From assembly GCA_905372495.1 (NCBI GenBank), contig CAJPPG010000003.1:1-52637 (forward strand): DNA of 52,637 nucleotides, given 5' to 3'. The stretch is from Candidatus Saccharimonadota bacterium. Its GTDB lineage: Bacteria > Patescibacteriota > Saccharimonadia > Saccharimonadales > Saccharimonadaceae. The notes under the pieces are model-generated. The model was not told the origin of the DNA and made no database searches. It was given only the letters and a program-made list of their open reading frames with translations. Position 1 is the first letter of the stretch; each line of letters begins with the position of its first letter. A program made the translations under genes and the position numbers. Shown one piece after another: positions 33,310 through 42,000 of this stretch.

Positions 33310-33915
33310 ATGAAAGTTTTATTTATAGTAGTTTACATGATACTCGGTCTGTTTTTAGCAAATCAGCTGAGAATAGGCCTCGTCAGAAATGCCAGAGAGG
33401 GTGGTGCTGATACAGCTCCGCTTCGAAGTAGGAAGTTCCATAGGCTCCTAGTAGTCTTAGTCTTTCTCTTCACCGGCTTACCCTATCTAGCTGTTAGGTT
33501 TGTGCCTAACAGCCAGATATTTGCGGTATTCGTATATTCGTTTGGTCTTTTTGCCATAACGGGTATACTCGCCGTTTCGCCTAGCCAGCCAGAACTTGGC
33601 TGGGCGATGATAGCGTATGCTGCGGCAGCTATTATTAGTGGCTACCATGCATATCTATTAGCAAGATTTGAGTTTTTTAGCTCAATCTTGGCGGTGGCCG
33701 CAGCTGGTCTCTTTATCGTTGGAATCTTTCATTTCCTTCGAAAGAGGGCAGAAGAGGATGACGATGAAGAGGAAAGCATTGAAGAAGCAGCTGATAGCGC
33801 CATGCTTGAAGCTGTAAAGGTAGTCATTACTCCTTCGAGAGTGTTGACTGTAATTTTAATTGTCGCTTGCTTAGCTGCCTGCATATTTCTGCTTCAGCAG
33901 TTAGGCATCATGTAG
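33310..33915 (+). CDS. Multipass membrane protein of unknown function
   Basis: 201 residues with about six hydrophobic helices (residues about 2-20, 45-63, 70-86, 96-116, 120-138, 176-196). A strongly acidic stretch EEDDDEEESIEEA lies between helices five and six. Not recognised. GGAGGG upstream of the ATG. First gene of an operon with the exported Pro/Thr-rich protein downstream (31-nt gap with its own GGAAGGAGA). Confidence 0.65.
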   Translation: MKVLFIVVYMILGLFLANQLRIGLVRNAREGGADTAPLRSRKFHRLLVVLVFLFTGLPYLAVRFVPNSQIFAVFVYSFGLFAITGILAVSPSQPELGWAMIAYAAAAIISGYHAYLLARFEFFSSILAVAAAGLFIVGIFHFLRKRAEEDDDEEESIEEAADSAMLEAVKVVITPSRVLTVILIVACLAACIFLLQQLGIM

Positions 33916-33946
33916 TAATCTCCCCACAGGGGGAAGGAGATATAAT

Positions 33947-35470
33947 ATGAATAGAAATACTAGAAAGGGCGTCAGCCCGTTACAAAAAATTTTGGCAACC
34001 ATGGCGGTTGTCATGTTACTCGTAGGCGTTGTTGCTTGGGCAAAGAACACCTACTTCGCGGGAAACAAGGAGGCTATCGCTAGTGATAGTCTTACAGAAG
34101 AAGAATTGAATGCCGCCAAGGCCGACCTCACCGTCGACCTTGACGCAGAAGTTTTACAGTCGGCGTTCCCAAACGTCAGCCGTGAATTTCTGTACAGCAG
34201 CATGCCTAACCAGAATAAGGATAGGGTAGCTGCTGCTGGCTTCAGCTCTGCCCTCACCTTCCCATTTTCTGGCGCCAGCCAGAAAGACGGTCAGTCCTAT
34301 TCGGACGAAACCGTTAGGGGCTGGTGGGATTCAGAGTTAACGGAGGAATTGCTCCGCAACCCAGTCTATGGTGTTGCGGTAGCAAGGGCTCTCTCAGAGT
34401 CTAAATTCTCTGATGGCTCAACTCTCCTGGATCTCAACCCTTGGTTAGGCGAGTTCGTACAGAAGTACGATGCAGCCTTCCAGGAAAACGGCAACGGAAA
34501 CGGGTATTTCCTTACCAAGGAAACTGCAGACGGTCCTATCCTCGTTACTGAGGAATATAGGAAGTATGCGGTAGGAACCAGATGGCTCCTTGACCGTTTC
34601 GTTGTCAAAGGTGTAAGTAGGCTCTATGCTGAGAAGCATTGGGGTTTGCGTCCTGCCAATGACCTGCAGCCAAGCAGAATCAAGGCAGAGGCCTTTGAGG
34701 AACCGGAAGACAGGGACGCTCTGGTCGTTTCTTTCTTGACTAAGTCAGGAAAAGACGTTCTTATCATAGGATTTAACGTCCATGATAAGAGACCAGAGAT
34801 TCCTGGCAAGAGACCAAAGCCGGTTCCTGAGGAGACCCCACAAGAGACCCCTCAGGAAACAACGCCAGCTCCAAAGAAGCCAGGAAAGGATCCGGAGCCA
34901 ACAACTACACCTAAGAGGCCGAAAAAGCCTCATAGGGATCCGGAACCTACAACTCCGACTCCGGAGCCTACAAAGCCAACAACTCCGGAGACAACGAAAC
35001 CGACTCCGGAGCCTACAAAGCCAACAACTCCGGAGACTACTCCTACTCCTGAAACCAGAAAGGAGAGGAGCAAGGACCCCGTGAATAACGGAGGTGGAAG
35101 AGTTGGCGGTGGCTCAACCGTGATCGGCACTGACGCTTACGAGCCGAATGATCCGATCACGGAGACTGGGAAAGGTCATGGAGATCCTGCAAAGGAAACT
35201 CCGGCAACTCCTACTCAGGATCAGTCTCATCAGGGTATGAAGGTCGACCATGTTGACCAGAACAAAATGAACTATGAGACCATTCCTGAAACCCAGTCTT
35301 CCTGGAAGACTAATCAGGGTCAAAATCTGATTACAGGAACCCAGGAAAACGCTGGCTCAGGCTCTGGAAACTCAGGCAACTCTGGAAACTCAGCTGGTGG
35401 AAACTCCAGCACCGCAACAGAAGGCACTCCGCTTATTGGTTATGGTGAGGAATTCCATCTTGAAGATTAA
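33947..35470 (+). CDS. Exported Pro/Thr-rich protein of unknown function
   Basis: 507 residues. N-terminal membrane helix (about residues 13-32) and an extracytoplasmic domain of about 250 residues not recognised (LYSSMPNQ, RGWWDSELTEELLRNPVYG, RTWLLDRFVV-like segment). Then a Pro/Thr/Glu-rich region with TPEPTKPTTPETT repeats (about 285-375), which suggests a wall-spanning stalk, and a Gly/Ser/Asn-rich tail. No LPxTG. AGA/AGG Arg codons and GGA codons differ from the core genes. Together with the preceding membrane protein it may form an envelope complex. The start is supported by GGAAGGAGA. Confidence 0.6.
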   Translation: MNRNTRKGVSPLQKILATMAVVMLLVGVVAWAKNTYFAGNKEAIASDSLTEEELNAAKADLTVDLDAEVLQSAFPNVSREFLYSSMPNQNKDRVAAAGFSSALTFPFSGASQKDGQSYSDETVRGWWDSELTEELLRNPVYGVAVARALSESKFSDGSTLLDLNPWLGEFVQKYDAAFQENGNGNGYFLTKETADGPILVTEEYRKYAVGTRWLLDRFVVKGVSRLYAEKHWGLRPANDLQPSRIKAEAFEEPEDRDALVVSFLTKSGKDVLIIGFNVHDKRPEIPGKRPKPVPEETPQETPQETTPAPKKPGKDPEPTTTPKRPKKPHRDPEPTTPTPEPTKPTTPETTKPTPEPTKPTTPETTPTPETRKERSKDPVNNGGGRVGGGSTVIGTDAYEPNDPITETGKGHGDPAKETPATPTQDQSHQGMKVDHVDQNKMNYETIPETQSSWKTNQGQNLITGTQENAGSGSGNSGNSGNSAGGNSSTATEGTPLIGYGEEFHLED

Positions 35471-35493
35471 CTTCAAATGGACTCCAGCTGAAA

Positions 35494-35586
35494 ACGGGAA
35501 ACCCGTCACGAAACCCAGGCCGCAAGGCTTGGGCGAGTGGCAACATCTATAGCACTTTTACACTGGTAGCCCCGCAAGGGGCTGCC
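35494..35586 (+). ncRNA. Candidate structured RNA or 3'-UTR element
   Basis: Three strong hairpins in about 93 nt: ACGGG/CCCGT (35494-35506), an 8-bp stem capped by GCAA (35514-35533) and a 9-bp stem capped by GCAA (35565-35586), with a possible outer AGTG/CACT pairing. Two GNRA tetraloops suggest tertiary contacts. No T-run follows, so not simple terminators. No known RNA family recognised. The rest of 35471-35749 holds nothing else I can name apart from the AAAGGAG ribosome binding site of the next gene. Confidence 0.35.
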
Positions 35587-35749
35587 GGATATCCATGAAC
35601 TATTTTGAATTTGAGATGATTCGGTTTTGCGTGGTAAGACGAAAATTAAAAATTCGGCTAGTAAACTTTGTGGGAATGTTTATCAAACCAATACCCAGCA
35701 AAACCAAACAAAATTAAAGTGAGAAATAATTTTTTAGAAAGGAGCTTTT

Positions 35750-37072
35750 ATGAAAAAAGCACTCAAAATTATGTCCGTAGCTGCTGTTTCTGTAGCTGCT
35801 GGTATCGCCACTGTCTCAACCGTTTACGGTTGGGGAGATAACGCTGGCGGTCGCCCAACTTACACCATCGCTGAAATCAACGCTGGTAAACTTGGCGACA
35901 AAATCGTTATGAACTCTATTAAAGATAATGACTCTTCTCTTACTGAAGCTGAGAGAAAAGCTGGTGTTACTACACCACTTACCGACGAACGTTCATTCAT
36001 CGGTATTCGTGATGCTGCCACCGGCGCCCAAGGTAAAAACAACGTTTGGAGCATTGGTAATGTAAACATCGAAGAAGGTAAAACCTATGTCATTCGTATG
36101 TATATCCACAACAATAACCCTAAGGGTGTTAATGCTGTTGCTAAAGATGTAACTGCACAGGTTGATCTTCCAAACATGGTTTCTAAAGAAGCTCGTGTTA
36201 CTGGTTATATCAATGCCAGCAACGCAACCCCATCTCGCTACTGGGATTCTCTAAATCTTAAGAGCGCTGACGGTCGTGCTTTCTACCTCGACTATATCGA
36301 AGGTTCTGCTCTCTATGAAAACAACATTTTCAAGAGCGGTACCACTCTTTCTGACAACCTCGTCTCCACTGGTGTCAAACTTGGTTATGACAAGCTTGAC
36401 GGTAACATGCCAGGTTGTTATGAATATGCTGGTTACGTCACTCTTAAAGTTAAACCAGTTTTCGAAAACACTTCAATCATGAAGCAGGTTCGTAAACAGG
36501 GTGAAAAGGACTGGAAAGAATCTGTCGATGCTAAGGTTGGTGATACTGTTGAATATCAGATTCACTACAAGAACCTCAACGCTTCTAAAGTTGAAAACGT
36601 CATGATCAAAGACTCTCTTCCAACCAATATGGAATATGTCAAGGGTACTACTAAACTTTACCGTTCAGATATCCGTGATGGTGCTGTTAATAACGAAGAT
36701 AGTCTAATGACTAACGGTGTTAATATTGGTAATTATAACCTTCGTGGTGACGGTTATATCCGTTTCCTCGCTAAGGTGGTTGATAAGAACCTAACTTGTG
36801 GTAACAACCGTCTTATTAACTGGGCTAAAGCTAGCGCTAACGGTTTTGCCGTTCAAGACAGCGCTGATGTCTATGTGAAAAAGGAATGTGAACCTACTCC
36901 AACACCTACTCCAACTCCTACTCCAACTCCTACCCCAACACCTACCCCAACTCCAACTCCAAAAGAGTTACCAAAGACCGGTCCTGAAACTGTTGCCACT
37001 GGCATCATCGGACTTGGTTCTGTAGTCACCACTGCTGGATACTACATTGCTAGCCGCAAACAACTTCGATAA
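35750..37072 (+). CDS. LPxTG-anchored surface protein with DUF11-like domain
   Basis: 440 residues. Signal peptide (KKALKIMSVAAVSVAAGIATVSTVYG). The middle contains a domain of the DUF11/isopeptide type (KQVRKQGEKDWKESVDAKVGDTVEYQIHYKN, MIKDSLPTNMEYVKGTTKLY). A run of PT dipeptides (about 380-405) forms a stalk, then LPKTG at 407-411, a hydrophobic helix and the basic tail ASRKQLR: a complete sortase sorting signal. AAAGGAG ribosome binding site. Codon use is strongly biased to CGT, GGT and AAC, as expected for a highly expressed protein, so it may be a major surface protein. No sortase gene is in the window. Confidence 0.85.
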   Translation: MKKALKIMSVAAVSVAAGIATVSTVYGWGDNAGGRPTYTIAEINAGKLGDKIVMNSIKDNDSSLTEAERKAGVTTPLTDERSFIGIRDAATGAQGKNNVWSIGNVNIEEGKTYVIRMYIHNNNPKGVNAVAKDVTAQVDLPNMVSKEARVTGYINASNATPSRYWDSLNLKSADGRAFYLDYIEGSALYENNIFKSGTTLSDNLVSTGVKLGYDKLDGNMPGCYEYAGYVTLKVKPVFENTSIMKQVRKQGEKDWKESVDAKVGDTVEYQIHYKNLNASKVENVMIKDSLPTNMEYVKGTTKLYRSDIRDGAVNNEDSLMTNGVNIGNYNLRGDGYIRFLAKVVDKNLTCGNNRLINWAKASANGFAVQDSADVYVKKECEPTPTPTPTPTPTPTPTPTPTPTPKELPKTGPETVATGIIGLGSVVTTAGYYIASRKQLR

Positions 37073-37154
37073 TTGACCGCTCCGAAGTATAAAAACTCTC
37101 GGACGTCAAACGAAGTCCATAGATTTATGACAATCTGCTATAAATCAAGCGAAA

Positions 37155-37182
37155 AAGAACCAGAGTAATCTGGTTCTTTTTT
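37155..37182 (+). terminator. Terminator of the LPxTG protein gene
   Basis: AAGAACCAGA / TCTGGTTCTT stem, GTAA loop, TTTTTT. Confidence 0.9.
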
Positions 37183-37318
37183 GTTGTCTTCTACCTATTT
37201 TTTCTCTGTTAATTTTTTGTTCTTTGTATTACTATTAGGAAAATGATCAAGCAGTTGTTTGAAGAAAACAACAGTACTTCCTTTCACTTGCAAAATCACA
37301 AAATCATTGTTTTTATGC

Positions 37319-37347
37319 TTGCCAAAAATAAAATTATATAGTATAAT
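37319..37347 (+). promoter_or_regulatory. Promoter of the 37421 lipoprotein gene
   Basis: TTGCCA at 37319-37324, 17 nt, TATAAT at 37342-37347, followed by CACACCA as at 33114. The 73-nt leader contains a 9-bp hairpin GGACTAGAG / CTCTGGTCC and ends with AAGGGGG. The rest of the 37073-37420 gap contains only the terminator. Confidence 0.85.
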
Positions 37348-37420
37348 CACACCAACTAATCAACAAGGACTAGAGTACATTACAAAACTCTGGTCCGCAT
37401 TTTTCATAAGGGGGTAAAAT

Positions 37421-38131
37421 ATGAAAAAAACACTTATATCCTTAATGTTACTCGCAGCGGTATTATTTACCTCTGCATGTTCAAGTAATCAGGCAGCCGG
37501 ACAAAGCGCGCAAAGTGCGCAAAATGTGAAGGTTGTAAGTAACAAGAAGAGTGATTTCGCATCCACTTATCTTTCAAATATTGATAAGAATGCGGAAACA
37601 TACGTGGCAGATTTTGACCTTAATCAATATCTGCTTGATAGCGGCGCCATCAGCATTGAGAGGTTAGATACAGACCTCAATTCGACAACTTGTATCGCAG
37701 CCCGTTATCCGAACGGAATTGTCACCATATATTATTTTGTAGGTGACAATAGTGATCCGTACAGATATGGATATCTATCGCAAATGAACGTCTTTGTCGC
37801 CGAAGAAGAATATAGCCTTAATAGCTATAGTACCGGTGAAGAAGATGAAAATGGTGTACGCTCTGAATGGTTTCACCATTTTAATGTAGGCGGTTCCATA
37901 GAGTTGGTCAATGACCCTAACTTTGAGGATGATTTTAAACTCTTCACGGTAAAACCAAATGGAATTTACTATGTGGAGGCCAAAAATGGGCAAAAAAGTC
38001 TCCTGGCGGTCCCTGCCTTCTTTGATAAAGGCTTTAAAGCCTCGATCCTTCCATATATCAATATGAAGGACCCTTCTTTTAGGAAAGATCCAATGGAAGG
38101 TAAAATCATGGGAACCTCTGATATACACTAA
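37421..38131 (+). CDS. Probable lipoprotein of unknown function
   Basis: 236 residues. KK then a hydrophobic stretch and FTSACSS, a slightly atypical lipobox with Cys20; acylation would anchor it to the membrane. The mature part is acidic and rich in Asp, Asn and Tyr (YIYYFVGDNSDPYRYGY-like), not recognised. Strong ribosome binding site AAGGGGG, structured leader, own terminator, so monocistronic. Shares its promoter layout with the genes at 32214 and 33310. Confidence 0.6.
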   Translation: MKKTLISLMLLAAVLFTSACSSNQAAGQSAQSAQNVKVVSNKKSDFASTYLSNIDKNAETYVADFDLNQYLLDSGAISIERLDTDLNSTTCIAARYPNGIVTIYYFVGDNSDPYRYGYLSQMNVFVAEEEYSLNSYSTGEEDENGVRSEWFHHFNVGGSIELVNDPNFEDDFKLFTVKPNGIYYVEAKNGQKSLLAVPAFFDKGFKASILPYINMKDPSFRKDPMEGKIMGTSDIH

Positions 38132-38138
38132 GAAATTA

Positions 38139-38162
38139 GGCTCTCATTTGAGGGCCTTTTTT
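38139..38162 (+). terminator. Terminator of the lipoprotein gene
   Basis: GGCTCTC / GAGGGCC stem, ATTT loop, TTTTTT. Confidence 0.85.
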
Positions 38163-38195
38163 ATGTGCTATTTTATCGGATTTTCAAATTCCTTA

Positions 38196-38204
38196 TGTTA
38201 TAAT
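38196..38204 (+). promoter_or_regulatory. Extended -10 of the 38214-43004 operon
   Basis: TGTTATAAT, 9 nt before the ATG at 38214; leader of about 3 nt. Confidence 0.65.
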
Positions 38205-38213
38205 CAAATCAAG

Positions 38214-39047
38214 ATGGGCCCAGAAATAAATAATTCAACCGATAGTATAAATAGCTATAAAATCTCTGAACAACAGTTAAATGTTCCGACAAATAACTTA
38301 GCCTCCAAAAGAAACAAGAGTAAAAAATTGATCGTTATAGGTATTGCTGCTCTATTTTTTATATTATTTATAGTTCTTATTTTTAGGTTCTTTATGTCTC
38401 CGAAAAAGGTTGGATCTGGAGACATTAAAGACTACGTCGCTTTTGTTAAGTTATATCAGTATGGTGACGAGAATGAAAAAAAAGACATCAATATTAATTT
38501 GCCGGCAAATTATACTTATGCCTATAAGATGTTGTCAGAATCTGCAACTTCTGAAGAAAAATCAAATTATGCATCAAAGTTAAATGAACGATATCTAAAA
38601 TATGGTAATCAAGAACCGATCGCATCCTTTTTGATGCTTTTTAGCAATTATCTTGAAATGGGGGAAAAAATTACAAAAATAAGAGCTGCCTACGTGCAAG
38701 ACAATCAAGCCGCTAAAGACCTCGCTAATAAATATGTTTCTCAAATAAAACCCTCAGAAATTTCCTATACAAAAGAGCGTCTTGATTATTTTAATACCTA
38801 CTATAGTAAATATATTGACTACTTAGATCAAGTGAAGAACGTCGGGTGTATCAAAGGAGACTCCATAGATGTTAATTGTGAAATTAATAATAGAATTAAC
38901 CCCGACAATGAAGTACTAAATGATCTATATACAGAGTTAGATGGTTTAGAAACAATGTTTTTCAATAGTTATCTAGATTCAACTTTATATCTAAATAATT
39001 TCATAATTGCATTCTATAATACAAAATCAACTACTAAGGAAAAATAA
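38214..39047 (+). CDS. Single-pass membrane protein, partner of the VirB6-like protein
   Basis: 277 residues from the ATG at 38214, chosen because the ATG at 38148 lies before the promoter. A cytosolic N-terminus of about 45 residues, basic before the helix (SKRNKSKK), one membrane helix (about 46-66), then an extracytoplasmic, mostly helical domain rich in Tyr, Asn and Lys with two Cys (VGCIKG, VNCEI). Not recognised. It ends 3 nt before the large VirB6-like gene, so both are one operon and may act together. AT-rich codons. Confidence 0.6.
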   Translation: MGPEINNSTDSINSYKISEQQLNVPTNNLASKRNKSKKLIVIGIAALFFILFIVLIFRFFMSPKKVGSGDIKDYVAFVKLYQYGDENEKKDININLPANYTYAYKMLSESATSEEKSNYASKLNERYLKYGNQEPIASFLMLFSNYLEMGEKITKIRAAYVQDNQAAKDLANKYVSQIKPSEISYTKERLDYFNTYYSKYIDYLDQVKNVGCIKGDSIDVNCEINNRINPDNEVLNDLYTELDGLETMFFNSYLDSTLYLNNFIIAFYNTKSTTKEK

Positions 39048-39050
39048 GAG

Positions 39051-42000
39051 ATGAAAGCACTTATAAATAAAAGTAAAAGTAAAAGACTGATCACCCTATC
39101 CATAGTAGTTGTACTTTTATTTCAATTAATTTTAGCTTCAGTAGTTAATATTAATTTTTCAGAAGATGTTCACGCCGAAGCTTTATCTCCAAAAGACACA
39201 TTATTACTTAAAGTGTTAAAAGCTGGTTTTAAAAAATGTATAGATGGTGGTGTTCTATCTAAGAAGGATATTAAAGATTCCAATATTTCAGAGAATATCT
39301 TATTTAACACAAATACGCCTATTTATGTAAATGACAAGACGGTTCTCTTACCTCTTAAGTATGGTTCCGGAAACACAATTAAAGATGGGGATATTTCCTG
39401 TAAACAACTTTTTACAGGTTATTATGATAGTAATAATAGTTTCAATACTTTTTCGGCATTGGGTGGCAAAAATAATATACCCTCCAATGGCTCTGTCGCA
39501 GAAAAAAATAGTCTAATCGAAGCTCTCGGATATACTACAAGCGACAGAGGCAACGCACAGTTATATTGTGCAGCACTAAATTATACGGCAACTGAAGCAG
39601 GTGGTACTGGTAACACAAGGACAACAAACTCTGTATGTGTAAATATTGTTGATGGAAAAATTACCCCTTCTCAAGGCAAGAAAATAACATCAAGTGATGT
39701 AGTCATAAAAAATACAAAAAGTGACGAATATATTAGCCTCTCTATAGATCCTAGCTATAAAAAATTTAAAGTCACAATGGATCTGTCAAAATTCTCTAAT
39801 GCATCATCATGTATGTTTACTTCTACGGACATTTTCACTAGCGAAAATCTAGATAAATATATTGGACAAACTCCTGAAACCTTCTTTTCAAAGTTCTTTG
39901 GCGATATCGAATCAAAACAGATTCTCAATAAAGCAAAAAGCAGTGGAGGTTACCAGGGGGTAGGTCAAGTAGACTCAGGTCTTTGTTTTAGTGATCCTTT
40001 TCCAAAAGTATTAGGTGTGAAATCAGTTGTTACAAATAGCACTGGTTCGGTTGATACTGGTTCTAGTGTAAATGCAGGTGCTGGAACGGAACTTAATAAT
40101 TCAATCACAAAAGATTACACATATGGCGGCTCTCCAAACTATGATAAGATTATGAAGTATTATTTACCTTCCTATCCTGTTCCATCAGCAGGTAGTACAC
40201 CAGGGTCACTTGATTATGAGTTATATGGTGGTTCTTCATCTGCAACTCAGACTAGTGGTTTCACTGCGGTAGAAAGAGCTTACAACTGGTATTATGTGCT
40301 TCACGACGTGTTCGATGCTATATCTGTTGATACGTCTATTGGTTGCAGTACCTCACGCCCTTCCAATGGTGCTTACCTCCAATATCTTAAGAAATCTGAA
40401 TCCGACCCTAATAAAACGGAAGTCCAGTACTGTCCTATGAATGAATCTGTATTGGAGCTAAAAGCAAATGATATCCTTATGGATAAATCAACAAATGGGA
40501 AAGGTGTAGTAAATGCTGCTGACCGTATCAGTGACACAATTAAGCCACAAACAGCTAGAGAGATTTTAGATAATCTAAACTCGATCAACCTTGCTTCCGT
40601 CTGTGCTGCCGATTCAAGCTTTGCACTCTGTAAGGCTACTCCAATCGATTGTAAAACTGACCCGTCAAAAGAAGGTTGTAAGGAACTAGCTGGCGATAAT
40701 GCCTCCGAGAAGGAAGATGGTGCCAATGGCGAATCTGCTACTTGTTTTGCAAATGCTGGCGCTCTTGGTTGGATGATTTGTCCTCTAATGTATACTCTTC
40801 GTGATGCCGTTCAGGGTATCTTCAACGAATTCGTTGAGCCTCTCATTCGTGTCGACAAGTCAATTGTCACTAATCTCGCACAAAATAATGATTCTTCCGC
40901 TATGTATAAGGCCTGGTCTCTGTTCCGCAATATGGCCAATATCGCTTTTGTCATCGCTCTTCTCTTTGTGATCTTCTCTCAGGTCACTGGTTTTGGTATT
41001 GATAACTATGGTATTAAACGTCTTCTGCCAAAATTAATTGTTACTGCTATTATCGTCAACTTTTCATATATTATTTGCGGTATCGTCGTCGATCTTTCAA
41101 ACATAATCGGTAACAGTGTGAAAAATATTTTTGAGAACGCCGCAAGTGGGCTCACCGCTAGTGCTGGAGTTGGTAGTGATGGCGTAGGTGCTGGTGGCGC
41201 AACACTGGGCGTTGCAGCAGCTGTTGCTGGCATTGTTGCTCTTGTTGGTGCCGGTGCAACTCTTGTTGGTGCCGCAGGTAATGGGGGTCTCCTCGCGCTC
41301 ATCCTTCCCGTTCTAGGCCTTGCCGCTTCTGCCTTTTTGGCTGGCTTCTTCGCTCTCTTAATGCTTGGTGCTCGTCAAGCTATGATTATCGTTATGATTG
41401 TGACCTCGCCAATCGCTTTCGTTCTATACGCATTGCCAAACACAAATGCTCTTTTCAAGAAATGGGTCTCTCTCTTTCGTGGATTACTCTTTCTTTATCC
41501 AGTCTACTGTCTTATGGTTGGTGGTGGTTTTATGGCCGCCAGATTAATCGTCATGAGTGCATCGGGTGTCTTTATCCAGTTAGTCGCCGGTTTTATTAGT
41601 ATTGCTCCGTATTTCGCAGTTCCAACAATGACTAGAAATGCTTTGAAGGGCTTCGACGCCGTGGCAAATGGTGTTGCTCAGCTCCAGAGTCGTGCAAATG
41701 GTGGTATGCAACTTGCAAATAAGAAGATTATGAATTCGGGTGCCGTTAAGGCTTCTGCTGAAAATTATGAGCTTGGTAAACAAGCAAAATTTGCTAAAAA
41801 GTATGCTGGCTACACTCAGGAGCAACTAGCACGGATGAAGCCTGGCGAACGTAGGCGCCTCATGAATGCTGTCGGCGTTCTAGGAAAAGATGCTCATCAA
41901 GTCGCTACAATTGGCGCAGTAATGTCGCAGTATAAACACGATACCAGTGATGCGGGTATGGCAAGAACTGCTAATACAGCTATGGATAAAGTAGACGAGG

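Noticed and set aside
36892..36960. Possible CRISPR-like repeat
   Set aside because: It is an in-frame PT-dipeptide stalk with 6-bp periodicity and no spacers. No CRISPR array or cas gene was seen.
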